9,413 nucleotides of DNA from an uncultured Eubacterium sp. (GCA_910584595.1 CAJUBQ010000143.1:1-9413); one strand, 5' to 3'. Counted from the stretch's first letter, positions 1-7,507 are shown. Program-made: numbers and translations. Notes: generated from the letters alone by a model not told the origin.

Positions 1-53
1 TTGGTCTGTAGTTTAGCACTATGTTTTACCATGCAACTACCAAAAACAGGTAT

Positions 54-59
54 TATAAT
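54..59 (+). promoter_or_regulatory. Putative -10 box of the tyrosine integrase gene
   Basis: A perfect TATAAT lies about 50 bp before the integrase ATG. The hexamer 17 bp upstream (ATGCAA at 31-36) matches the -35 consensus only at three of six positions, so the -35 is weak. The assignment rests on the -10 alone. Confidence 0.35.
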
Positions 60-68
60 AACACTTCA

Positions 69-98
69 TCCTTTCAAATCAATATTTAAATGAAAGGA
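69..98 (+). repeat. 8-bp inverted repeat just before the integrase start
   Basis: TCCTTTCA (69-76) and TGAAAGGA (91-98) are perfect complements separated by 14 AT-rich bases. The second arm adjoins the purine-rich ribosome-binding region of the integrase (AAAAAGGA before ATG 109). It could be an operator, an integrase or excisionase binding site, or an mRNA hairpin that limits translation. No T-run follows, so it is not a terminator. Confidence 0.35.
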
Positions 99-108
99 AA
101 AAGGAATT

Positions 109-1215
109 ATGACGGGAGGAGTCCACAAAAGAGGAGCCACATGGTCCTACTACTTTGACCTCGGAAAAGTAAATGGAAAAAGAAAGAAAAAAGAAAAAGG
201 AGGATTCCGTACTAAAAAAGAAGCGGAAGCTGCGCTTGCAAAGGCAATCAGTGAATATAACAGCGCCGGCCAGGTATTTGAACCGTCAGAAATTACGGTA
301 TCCGACTATCTTGACCAATGGTATGACCTGTACTGCAAGCCAAACTTAAAATACAATACACAGGTTGGCTATCTGCGTATTATGGAAGGCCACCTCAAAC
401 CTAAATTCGGGCAGTACCGCTTAAAAGCCATCTCCTCCGCCACACTGCAGGAGTATGCGAACGAATTAAAACTGACCGGGATTTCCAAAAGCCATATGAC
501 CGGGATCCTTTCCGTACTCAGCGCCGCAATGGATTACGCTGTCGAGCCGCTGCATTATCTGGCTGTGAATCCCATGCACTATGTGAAATTCCCCAAAATT
601 GAGAAAAAGCCCCGCGAAAGGATTATTCTGACACTGGATGAATGGCACAAAATTATTAGCCGTTTTCCTCCGCAATCACGCTACCACATTCCGCTGATGA
701 TCGGATTTTACACCGGACTGCGTATTTCCTAAGCCTTTGCTCTTACCTGGGATGACATAGACTTCCAGGCGCGTACGATCAGCGTAAACAAGCAGACTGT
801 AAAGCGTAACTTTGGAGCTGACGTCCGAAAAGCGGTTGAAAAGAAAGGAAAAAAAGAAATGCGTTCCTCCTGGTATTTCACTAATGCCAAAACAGAAGCT
901 TCCAAACGGACAGTGAAATTCGGTGAAACGCTCTTTCAGGCATTAAAACAGGAACATACAAGACAATTGGAAAATGAATTGAAGTATGCCGAATATTACA
1001 CGATTCATGTGCTAAAAAAGGAAACAGACGAAAAAGGAAATGACATGTATAGAATTGTCCCTGTACAAAAATGCCTTGCAACCTCACTGCAGCGTGTAAA
1101 ACTGATCTGCATTGCCGAAAACGGACAGTTCACTTCCACAGACTCTTTTAAATACTGCTCGCGCATTATCCATAAAGAACTGCTGCTCGCCTTCGATTAT
1201 CATTCTCTTCGGCAC
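109..1215 (+). pseudogene. Disrupted tyrosine recombinase (phage/Tn916-type integrase)
   Basis: This was a site-specific tyrosine integrase. The frame from ATG 109 gives an N-terminal arm-type DNA-binding region rich in Lys (residues about 1-55), a SAM-like core-binding domain (about 62-165), and the start of the catalytic domain with the TGLRIS box holding the first catalytic Arg (R205). The next codon is TAA at 730-732, where the family normally has Glu (GLRISE). The same frame then continues as catalytic-domain sequence (AFALTWDDID and onward) to HSLRH at 1201-1215, the second catalytic box. After that, family similarity stops abruptly and a short unrelated tail runs to TAG at 1279-1281. 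The distal His/Trp and the nucleophilic Tyr are missing, so no active enzyme can be made. It is a two-hit pseudogene: one nonsense change plus truncation by the neighbouring element. That GAA changed to TAA is inferred from the family pattern. Confidence 0.9.
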
Positions 1216-1222
1216 CCGTATG
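1213..1222. other. Probable insertion junction (attL/attR-type end of the serine-recombinase element)
   Basis: Integrase homology ends at the His codon CAC (1213-1215) of HSLRH, where the family normally continues Thr-His-Ala. The following bases, beginning CCGTATGTC, do not encode integrase. The three serine recombinase genes point towards this boundary and end about 100 bp from it, as is usual for elements whose recombinase genes sit at one end. The exact crossover dinucleotide cannot be set without the other end or an empty site. Confidence 0.6.
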
Positions 1223-1234
1223 TCAAGCCCACGA

Positions 1235-1258
1235 CAAAAAAATTTATAACTTTTTTTG
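1235..1258. repeat. AT-rich inverted repeat near the element end
   Basis: Seven A and seven T residues bracketed by C and G (CAAAAAAA at 1235-1242, TTTTTTTG at 1251-1258) flank TTTATAAC. It sits within 45 bp of the proposed junction and downstream of the recombinase operon. It could be part of a recombinase binding site, or a T-rich tail for a terminator on either strand. Confidence 0.4.
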
Positions 1259-1267
1259 AAGTTTTTC

Positions 1268-1287
1268 GGGCAGCTTCATAGCTGCCC
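1268..1287 (-). terminator. GC-rich hairpin after the recombinase operon, terminator-like
   Basis: GGGCAGCT (1268-1275) and AGCTGCCC (1280-1287) form a perfect 8-bp stem with a 4-base loop, 28 bp past the stop of the last recombinase gene. It is not followed directly by a T-run on either strand; on the - strand, GAAAAACTT comes first. Termination is therefore only a guess from position. The octamer CATAGCTG also occurs twice here (1277-1284 and 1287-1294), 10 bp apart. Confidence 0.35.
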
Positions 1288-1314
1288 ATAGCTGTTTCAA
1301 ATGGGTGTTCACGG

Positions 1315-2856
1315 TTATACCTCCTTTTCAGATTCCTTAGTTTCTAAGAAATCCTGTGTTGCATATTCAATCTCAATCCGATCTCCTGGAAAGACGTAAA
1401 CTTTGTTGATAAGCCGGTCAATCAGAGCTTTTGTCAGCATGTTGGCGTTTCCGACTTCCTGCACAATTTCCTGTTGTTTCAGCTTAATCTCATAATCACT
1501 TTTTATCTGCTTTGTCTGTGCAGTGATGACAGCATGAACATTTTTGGCTTGTACCAGTTCCGTATCATAAACCGCTTTTCGTGTCCGATAGGTTTCCAAA
1601 TCAATCTCTCCGAGTGCATACTGCTCATAAAGATGCCGCTTGCTGTCTTGAATAGAACGGAGTTTTTCTTCATGTTCGGCCTGCTGGACTGTCTGCAAAT
1701 CCAATTTATCCTTATTGCTATCAATTCCCAATGCCGGACACATTTGAGCCCGAATTGTTTCAAATACAACCTGCTCCAGATCTGCCATCTTTATGCGCAC
1801 ACCATGACAAGGAAGCGTTTCAGCCACCTCGGAATGACGGCAATAAAACCACGCACCATTTCGTAGAGACATTGCATGATCGCAGCATCCACAGAATACC
1901 TTACCACGGAGCAGATAATCACGCGGCTTTTTATTTGACAGAGAGAAACGCTTAATTGAAGCATTGGCTTTCTCAAATAGATCCACACTTACAATAGCCG
2001 GATGATGGTTCGGTATTTTGAACCACTCACTTTCATCCTTTAACTGTGTATGTCGGCTGCCAATCTCTTTTACCTTTCTCTTGCCAATTACATAGGTACC
2101 GATATATCTTTGATCTTCTAAAATACGCAGGACCGTTGATGTACTCCAAACGCCGTTTGTTCGGGAAACATTGTAATAGTCCTTGCCTTTAAGTTTGCGA
2201 TATTCCCCAGGGGTGGGGATATTCATAGCATACAATCTTCTTGTGATCTCGGCTGCGGTGTTGCCTTCAGACGCCCATTGAAATATCATCTGCACATTCG
2301 GGGCAACATCCTCGTCCGGTTCCATACGTCCGTCTGCACTCTTGCGATAGCCGTAAGGACAGATGACACTCTGATATTCTCCACGACGCATCTTTGCGTA
2401 TTTTGCACTTTTGGTTTTCATGGACATATCCCGGCTATAACACTCGCTAATAAGATACTTGAAAGCAATATCAATCCCTCCGGTATCACCTTTGAAATTA
2501 GCCGTGTCAAAATCATCACTGACGGAAATAAAACGGGTGTGGTAAAGAGGAAATACCCGCTCAATAAAATAGCCGGTTTCAATGCTGTTACGTCCAAATC
2601 GGGAAAGGTCTTTTACAATAATACAGTTGATCTTTCCAGCCTGAACCATTGTTAAAAGTTCCTGCACCGCCGGACGCTCAAAGTTTGTCCCTGTATGACC
2701 ATTGTCAATAAATTCCAAAATCTCACTGTTATCCCATTCCGGCAGAGACATAGCTTTTTCACGAAGAATCAGTTTTTGATTTGGTATACTCAAACTTTCG
2801 GTTTTGAAATCTTCCACAGAAAGACGGATATAAAGGGCAATCACATAGTTGCGCAC
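1315..2856 (-). CDS. Large serine recombinase 1 (distal gene of the triplet)
   Basis: A DNA integrase/excisionase of the large serine recombinase family (TnpX/Ccr-like), 513 residues. The N-terminal resolvase domain has the nucleophile motif YIRLS (Ser13, with Arg11) and the active-site stretch VKDLSRFGRN (Arg86, Arg89). A recombinase DNA-binding domain covers about 160-290. A zinc ribbon follows with Cys322, Cys325, Cys339 and Cys350. A Lys/Glu/Gln-rich coiled-coil region covers about 375-460, and a conserved-looking C-terminal tail ends the protein. All catalytic residues expected are present, so it looks active. The start is GTG at 2856, inside the end of the preceding recombinase gene (16-bp overlap, stop TGA at 2841-2843), with GGCGGTGG upstream; this suggests translational coupling. 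GTG five codons in is an alternative. It is closer in sequence to the middle recombinase than to the first one. Confidence 0.93.
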   Translation of the reverse strand: MRNYVIALYIRLSVEDFKTESLSIPNQKLILREKAMSLPEWDNSEILEFIDNGHTGTNFERPAVQELLTMVQAGKINCIIVKDLSRFGRNSIETGYFIERVFPLYHTRFISVSDDFDTANFKGDTGGIDIAFKYLISECYSRDMSMKTKSAKYAKMRRGEYQSVICPYGYRKSADGRMEPDEDVAPNVQMIFQWASEGNTAAEITRRLYAMNIPTPGEYRKLKGKDYYNVSRTNGVWSTSTVLRILEDQRYIGTYVIGKRKVKEIGSRHTQLKDESEWFKIPNHHPAIVSVDLFEKANASIKRFSLSNKKPRDYLLRGKVFCGCCDHAMSLRNGAWFYCRHSEVAETLPCHGVRIKMADLEQVVFETIRAQMCPALGIDSNKDKLDLQTVQQAEHEEKLRSIQDSKRHLYEQYALGEIDLETYRTRKAVYDTELVQAKNVHAVITAQTKQIKSDYEIKLKQQEIVQEVGNANMLTKALIDRLINKVYVFPGDRIEIEYATQDFLETKESEKEV

Positions 2857-4490
2857 GGTTCCACCGCCTTTCCCTGAAATTCATTTTTGAAACGGAAGGT
2901 TACATGAATATTCCGCTCGTGGTCGATCTCAATTCGTTCAATGAGCCGTTCAATCAGTTCTGCAGTCAGTACATGATCCTGTGCCAGTGTTTTTGCATCC
3001 TTTTCCATTGCACGATATCGGGCAAGCTGGTTGTCCAGGGAGTCCATAGATTTTTCAAATACTTCAATCTCACCAGACAAAGCATTGATAGCATATTCAT
3101 AATCTGCCTTCAATTCAAAGTATTCATCATTTGTCAAAATACCCTGCACGAAATTTTCATATAGACCACGGATCAGTCGGCGTGTTTTTTCAATTTCCTG
3201 CCGTTTGGCCGACATCTGAATTTTCAGCTTATCTTTTTCCTGTTTTTGTCCTGCCTCCAACTGAAAGAGTGGCAGCGACATTCCCAGCGCAACTGTCAGC
3301 TCTTTTTCAAGAATATCCGTAACAGTAGAAATCAGTTCCTTTTCCTGCATCGTTGCGCCTTTGCAGCTATCTTTTTCTACCCGGCTGTTTGTAAGGCAGT
3401 GGAACCAATAAGTATCGGGGCCTTTCCGGCGCTCGGCACGTTGCCGGTGAAGGCTTCTGCCACAATCAGCACAGAACACTTTGCCTTTGAAAATGTTTGG
3501 CGTGTAGGGGCGTTTTGGAGTTGCTTTGCTTTCTTCACAGATCTGTTTTCTGTATTCCTGAACTGCATTAAACAATGCATAGCTAATGATCGGTTCATGG
3601 GTGCATTTGGCAATAATCAGATTATCTTCTCCAGCCTTGACCTGCTGATGATCTACAATCTTTGTTTTTCCTTGCACCAGATCGCCTGTATAGACTTCGC
3701 TTTCTAAAATTTTCATCACTGTACGGGTCTGCCATTTACCGCTTCCAATCAGGCCCGGACTGGTAATCTCGCCAGTGGCCTTTTTATAATGGCTCGGTGC
3801 CGGAATCCCCATCTCATTTAGATTGCGGACAATCCGGTTCAGAGACACATGCTCATGTGCCCATTCAAAAATCTGTTTTACCACAGGGGCAGTATTTTCA
3901 TCAATCAGAAGTTTATGGCAATTATCAGGGTCTTTCCTGTAACCGTAAGGTGCCCGTGCACCAATATAGTCGCCATCTTTCATAGCCTGCCGCGCTTGTG
4001 CTTTGATTTTTCGTCCAATGTCCAGAGCATAGGCTTCATTGATCATATTTTTCAAAGGCAGCATGATACCGCCATGAAGATTTCCGGAATCCTCTGTATC
4101 AAACTGATCCGTAACAGCAATGAAGCGAACATTATGAGCATGGAAATACTGTTCGATATAATAACCTGTGTCAATAGAATTTCGCCCTAATCGGGAAAGA
4201 TCCTTAACAATCACACAGTTAATGTGGCCTGCTTCAATATCAGATAGCATTTGCTGAAATCCAGGGCGGTGAAAATTTGTCCCTGTCGCTCCGTTGTCGA
4301 TATAGGTATCATACACAACGAAGTCCGGTTTATCTGAAAGAAAGTCATTCAGTACCAGCTTTTGATTTTCTACTGAGCAGCCCCGCTTTTTGTTATCCTC
4401 CACAGAAAGACGGATATACAGAGCCACATGTACATATAAAGATGGTGCCGGCATAGGCGCTGCCGTCTGTTTTCTGCTTTTTCTTGCCAT
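2841..4490 (-). CDS. Large serine recombinase 2 (middle gene of the triplet)
   Basis: A large serine recombinase of 549 residues that would bind the element's attachment sites and carry out strand exchange through a Ser-DNA link. A basic extension of about 20 residues precedes the catalytic domain, which has YIRLS (Ser29, Arg27) and VKDLSRLGRN (Arg100, Arg103). The recombinase domain spans about 175-310. The zinc ribbon uses Cys340, Cys343, Cys365 and Cys376, and a long charged coiled coil spans about 395-495. The ATG follows the TAA of recombinase 3 with no gap (TAAATG), and its Shine-Dalgarno (AGGATGGTGGG) lies in that gene's last codons. Its own 3' end overlaps recombinase 1. Motifs such as TGTNF, RNSIDTGY and ALYIRLSVED are nearly shared with recombinase 1, which points to an old duplication. 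Confidence 0.94.
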   Translation of the reverse strand: MARKSRKQTAAPMPAPSLYVHVALYIRLSVEDNKKRGCSVENQKLVLNDFLSDKPDFVVYDTYIDNGATGTNFHRPGFQQMLSDIEAGHINCVIVKDLSRLGRNSIDTGYYIEQYFHAHNVRFIAVTDQFDTEDSGNLHGGIMLPLKNMINEAYALDIGRKIKAQARQAMKDGDYIGARAPYGYRKDPDNCHKLLIDENTAPVVKQIFEWAHEHVSLNRIVRNLNEMGIPAPSHYKKATGEITSPGLIGSGKWQTRTVMKILESEVYTGDLVQGKTKIVDHQQVKAGEDNLIIAKCTHEPIISYALFNAVQEYRKQICEESKATPKRPYTPNIFKGKVFCADCGRSLHRQRAERRKGPDTYWFHCLTNSRVEKDSCKGATMQEKELISTVTDILEKELTVALGMSLPLFQLEAGQKQEKDKLKIQMSAKRQEIEKTRRLIRGLYENFVQGILTNDEYFELKADYEYAINALSGEIEVFEKSMDSLDNQLARYRAMEKDAKTLAQDHVLTAELIERLIERIEIDHERNIHVTFRFKNEFQGKAVEPCATM

Positions 4491-6119
4491 TTAGCCCACC
4501 ATCCTTTCTTCATTTTTTGTAGCAATCTGTTCCGTCAAAGAGATTGCTTTCTGATATTCATCCTGGTAATTAAATTCAATATGCAGTTCATCTTTACCCA
4601 TTACCCGTATGCTTCGGATAAGCTGCATGACTGCCCGGCGGTCAATATCCTCCATAGTAGAAAATTTCATAAAATGGTTGATCCAACGGTTTCGTTCGCT
4701 TCGGTTTTCCAATACATCTGTAAGTTTATCGTTCCATTCAGCGATTGCCTTTTGGAACAGTTCAATATCTGCATTGTATTTTCGCTTATAAGAGAGAAAT
4801 TCTTCCTTTGTCAGAATTCCACTCACCAGATTTTCATAGAGTTTTGCCTTAAAGCCCTCGGTCTGTGCCACACGCTTTTCATTTACTCTGATCTGTGCGG
4901 CATATTCCTGCGCCAATTCCCGGTTGATCCGTTCCTGACTGATACTGGACAGCAGGGCATCCAGAGAAGCAACATTTTCAATATGTCCTTTCAAACTGTC
5001 CTGCACACATTCAATCAGATCCGACTCTTTCAGCATGACCGACGATGTGCAGCCATTCTTTTTGCCGGTCGGGCAGTAATAATAGTGATACTCTTTATCT
5101 TTATAGCGGTTCGTCTTGCGGGTCATACGGCAGCCACAGCAGCCGCAGATCAAAATACCGGAAAACAGGTAAACCTTATCCGATTTGGGAGAAGTCCTTG
5201 TGTCAATCCTGCGGAGCCGTTGCACCAGATCAAAATCGTGCTTTTGTATGATCGCTTCATGGGTTCCCTCCACACGAATCCATTCCGAAGAAGGTTTGTC
5301 CTCACGCTCTTTTAATTTGAAATGGGGCGTTGTCTGTTTGCCCTGGACCAGTGTTCCGGTGTAAGTTTCATCCTGCAAAATGCGGATGATTGTAGTTGCA
5401 GACCATTTGCAATCCTTTCGGTCTGTATATCCACCTTTTGCATGAGGCATTCCGTGATTGCGCTTATACGCCAAAGGCGAAAGAATTCCTAATCGGTTCA
5501 GTTCATCCGCTATATGGGAAGCGCTGAATCCCTCCAGCCGTTTTCTGAAAATATCCCTCACAACATTAGCAGCATATTCGTCTACTTCCAGGCTCTTGTG
5601 TTTATCGCCGACTTTCACATAACCATAGATGGTAAAAGCACCTACAAAATCCCCGCTGCGCCGTTTTACTTCCAGGGCGCTCCGTGTCTTAACGGAAATA
5701 TCCCGACAGTAAGCCTCATTCATAATGTTTTTGACAGAAACTGTGAGATCATCGGCAGCGTCATTTTCCGTATCTACATTATCGTTAATTGCGATAAAAC
5801 GCACTCCATAGGCTGGAAATACTCTGCGCATATAACGGCCTGTTTCTATGTACTCACGACCTAAGCGGGAGAGGTCTTTGACAATCACGCAGTTAGCTTC
5901 GCCTTGTTCGATCATCCGCATCATTTCCTGAAATGCCGGGCGATCAAACAAAACACCACTATAACCATCATCAATTTTTTCTGCCACAACCTCAATTTCC
6001 GGGTGTCGGGCTATGTAGTCATCGATCAGGCGCCGCTGGTTAGCAACGCTGTCACTTTCTACTGTTTTATCATCCGTATAAGAAAGACGGATATACTTAA
6101 TCGCTTTGTAAACCTGCAT
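4491..6119 (-). CDS. Large serine recombinase 3 (promoter-proximal gene of the triplet)
   Basis: A large serine recombinase of 542 residues from ATG 6119. I prefer this start because AAAGGAG lies 9 bases upstream and YIRLS then sits at the usual place (Ser13, Arg11). An in-frame TTG 45 bases further upstream has no such site. VKDLSRLGRE carries Arg85 and Arg88. The recombinase domain follows at about 155-300. A Cys-rich zinc ribbon has Cys325, Cys328, Cys349 and Cys357, with extra Cys327 and Cys330. A coiled coil occupies about 385-490. It is the most divergent of the three (DDGYSGVLFDRP instead of DNGxTGTNFxRP). The first position in the operon and the divergence suggest a distinct role, for example recognising a different att half-site; this is inference. 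Confidence 0.94.
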   Translation of the reverse strand: MQVYKAIKYIRLSYTDDKTVESDSVANQRRLIDDYIARHPEIEVVAEKIDDGYSGVLFDRPAFQEMMRMIEQGEANCVIVKDLSRLGREYIETGRYMRRVFPAYGVRFIAINDNVDTENDAADDLTVSVKNIMNEAYCRDISVKTRSALEVKRRSGDFVGAFTIYGYVKVGDKHKSLEVDEYAANVVRDIFRKRLEGFSASHIADELNRLGILSPLAYKRNHGMPHAKGGYTDRKDCKWSATTIIRILQDETYTGTLVQGKQTTPHFKLKEREDKPSSEWIRVEGTHEAIIQKHDFDLVQRLRRIDTRTSPKSDKVYLFSGILICGCCGCRMTRKTNRYKDKEYHYYYCPTGKKNGCTSSVMLKESDLIECVQDSLKGHIENVASLDALLSSISQERINRELAQEYAAQIRVNEKRVAQTEGFKAKLYENLVSGILTKEEFLSYKRKYNADIELFQKAIAEWNDKLTDVLENRSERNRWINHFMKFSTMEDIDRRAVMQLIRSIRVMGKDELHIEFNYQDEYQKAISLTEQIATKNEERMVG

Positions 6120-6205
6120 AAAAAAACACTCCTTTCGTTGCACAGAAAAATCCCCGCAATTCAAGAAGTGTGGTTATTCCATATTCAATTCCTTTTCCGA
6201 TTCTT

Positions 6206-6234
6206 ATTCTACCATGCTTTTACGGAAAAGTCAG
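6206..6234 (-). promoter_or_regulatory. Putative promoter of the serine recombinase operon
   Basis: On the - strand, CTGACT (6229-6234; four of six -35 matches) and TAGAAT (6206-6211; five of six -10 matches) are separated by exactly 17 bp. They lie about 90 bp before the first recombinase ATG and after the stop of the small gene at 6255. The operon could also be read from promoters further upstream. Confidence 0.5.
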
Positions 6235-6254
6235 CCCCTTTCTTAAAATTGCAG

Positions 6255-6470
6255 CTATCGCAAAATACCCTTGATACATTCTTCCAGGGTAGCACCTTCA
6301 GCAGAAAAACTGGCTTGTACAGTAAAACGTCCACACTTAAAATGGTATGGATTTTTGATTTGCTGAACAAATTCTGCAATCCGTTCATCACGGGAAAGTT
6401 CTTTGTTGACAGAGACATCCCGAATGTCTATCAGCGTACCCACTTCACTGACAATGGTGTTCAATTCCAT
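6255..6470 (-). CDS. Small conserved-type element protein (possible DUF6870-like)
   Basis: A 71-residue acidic soluble protein with no signal peptide or membrane segment. The start ATG 6470 has GGGAG 9-10 bases upstream, a good ribosome-binding site. The central part reads LIDIRDVSVN, then RDERIAEFVQQIKNPY, and the C-terminal half has KCGRFTVQASF and ATLEECIKGIL. I recall small proteins of this pattern (an IRDV segment, then IKNPY, then a single Cys and TLEE) commonly lying beside recombinase genes in clostridial mobile elements, probably the group labelled DUF6870; I could not verify this. Function is unknown. It ends about 135 bp before the first recombinase gene, on the same strand, and could share its transcript. 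A directionality or accessory factor role is possible but unsupported. Confidence 0.75.
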   Translation of the reverse strand: MELNTIVSEVGTLIDIRDVSVNKELSRDERIAEFVQQIKNPYHFKCGRFTVQASFSAEGATLEECIKGILR

Positions 6471-6517
6471 AGTATCAACTCCCTTCTGAAAACTGTGTTA
6501 TCAAAACCACATGAATA

Positions 6518-6554
6518 GGTCGGATCTATGGTTATTGCACACATAAATCCGGCC
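6518..6554. repeat. 8-bp stem upstream of the small gene
   Basis: GGTCGGAT (6518-6525) pairs with ATCCGGCC (6547-6554), with one G-T wobble, around a 21-base loop. It lies about 50 bp before the start of the small gene at 6470 (- strand). It could be a regulatory hairpin; no T-run follows it on either strand. Confidence 0.3.
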
Positions 6555-6750
6555 CATTATATCTGATTTCAATTTTACTGCCGTATTTGCCACGCACCCC
6601 GGCAAGTCCTTCTGTTATAAGGACGGGGCTGTTACAGGCTGCGGGTAGCGTCACCGCATCATAGTCCCACATACGCCGCCGCTTTGCCAGAGCAAGCAAA
6701 CGCCGCAGGAACTCTCCCCAAGTCTTTAGGAAGCTGTGAAGAAGTACCAT
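6532..6750 (-). CDS. Uncertain small open frame in the 600-bp gap
   Basis: An open frame of 72 codons from ATG 6750, reading MVLLHSFLKTWGEF and ending KIEIRYNGPDLCVQ. The same frame stays open further upstream, to a TGA that overlaps the good Shine-Dalgarno at about 6835. A second frame on the same strand (6659-6832, starting MNPGCPSDKRN) overlaps it. Neither has a well-placed start. I recognise no domain. The region is GC-richer than its surroundings and looks once-coding. Either frame could be real, both could be shadows, or a frameshift may have split one older gene. Confidence 0.25.
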   Translation of the reverse strand: MVLLHSFLKTWGEFLRRLLALAKRRRMWDYDAVTLPAACNSPVLITEGLAGVRGKYGSKIEIRYNGPDLCVQ

Positions 6751-6965
6751 TATGATCTGTGTCGTTATCGCGTCCGGCCTGCCACAGCCGGTTTCGTAGG
6801 TTGCGTTTATCGCTCGGACAGCCTGGATTCATCACCTCCTTAGGCCGCCTGTCACCGCGCCGCCCCATCTGCCGCTCGGAACACAGAATGAAGTACCTGT
6901 AACAGCGTATATTCGGTTGTCAAGGAACAAGCAAGGGGCATGGCAGACAAATTGATATTGCAGTT

Positions 6966-7001
6966 GGGGTGGGAGGATGTATATGCTTCCTTACCACACC
7001 C
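6966..7001. repeat. Strong imperfect hairpin (12 base pairs, two bulged A)
   Basis: GGGGTGGGAGGA (6966-6977) pairs with the segment 6988-7001 (TCCTTACCACACCC), leaving single A bulges at 6993 and 6998 and one G-T pair. The loop is 10 bases. It lies in the gene-poor stretch 70 bp past the sigma-like gene. Imperfect inverted repeats of this kind occur at transfer origins and in structured RNAs; which applies here is unknown. As RNA it pairs best when read on the + strand. Confidence 0.5.
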
Positions 7002-7070
7002 GTCCAGCTTGTCCCGCCGAATATGTCCCTCTACTATTCAGTACATTTTTAGGGGCAAAGTTGCCGTCTG

Positions 7071-7493
7071 TTATAAAATTTCTTTGAAATATTTTTCCAG
7101 ACTACGCAATCCGGCTTCGATAGAACGGGTGATCCGGCTTTTGTGTGTTCCTTCCGCTTTGGCAATATCTGCTTTGCTCATGCCAAGAAAAAAGTGTGCA
7201 TAGATTCGTTGGCGCTGCTTTACCGGAAGTTTGGAAAGACCTTTATAAATCAACTCCGTCATTTGGCGCTGTTCCCAAATTTCTGCCGGGTTAAGAGGCT
7301 TTTGCAATATCTCACGCTCAATACCTTCGTCTCGATCCAGAGAGTAAAATGCTTTATAGCGGTATGTACGAATCCGATAGGCTTCTTCCAACAACATATA
7401 TTCCCGAAGCAACAAAGCGACTTCATCCGGCACCTCAACGATCATGTCCTGTGTATAATACGGGTAATAATCCCGAAGATTGATTTTCTTCAT
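7071..7493 (-). CDS. Sigma-70 region-4-like regulator of a mobile element
   Basis: A 140-residue protein. The N-terminal half (MKKINLRDYYPYY and an acidic region to about residue 75) is followed by a sigma region 4-like helix-turn-helix at about 80-137: a LSKLPVKQRQRIYAHFF helix, then MSKADIAKAEGTHKSRITRSI as the turn and recognition helix. Sigma-like proteins of this size are standard in Firmicutes conjugative elements (compare the Orf7-type protein of Tn916), where they are thought to turn on transfer or excision genes. It lacks a region 2, so it is probably not a complete sigma factor. The start is ATG 7493, because GGAGG lies 8 bases upstream; a TTG at 7532 is in frame but poorly placed. 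Transcription must pass the leader terminator at 7603-7636, so expression is probably attenuated. No terminator is evident after the stop. Confidence 0.85.
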   Translation of the reverse strand: MKKINLRDYYPYYTQDMIVEVPDEVALLLREYMLLEEAYRIRTYRYKAFYSLDRDEGIEREILQKPLNPAEIWEQRQMTELIYKGLSKLPVKQRQRIYAHFFLGMSKADIAKAEGTHKSRITRSIEAGLRSLEKYFKEIL

Positions 7494-7507
7494 AGTAAAT
7501 TCCTCCA

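Noticed and set aside
1196..1226. Outward promoter created at the junction (TTGACA 1226-1221 and GATAAT 1201-1196 on the - strand)
   Set aside because: Both boxes are good, but the spacing is 19 bp, and there is no gene for it to drive on the - strand in the integrase remnant.
4581..5315. A 244-codon open frame on the + strand
   Set aside because: It lies wholly opposite recombinase 3, whose motifs are intact. Cys/Phe/His-rich composition and lack of a ribosome-binding site mark it as a shadow; the same holds for the other + strand frames across 1474-6160.
6120..6164. N-terminal extension of recombinase 3 to TTG 6164
   Set aside because: The added 15 residues precede a well-placed AAAGGAG and ATG, and would put the catalytic Ser further from the terminus than in relatives.
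6828..6842. Similarity of GGATTCATCACCTCCTTA to the 3' end of 16S rRNA
   Set aside because: It is simply the complement of a consensus Shine-Dalgarno (AAGGAGGTGAT) on the - strand; no rRNA sequence flanks it.
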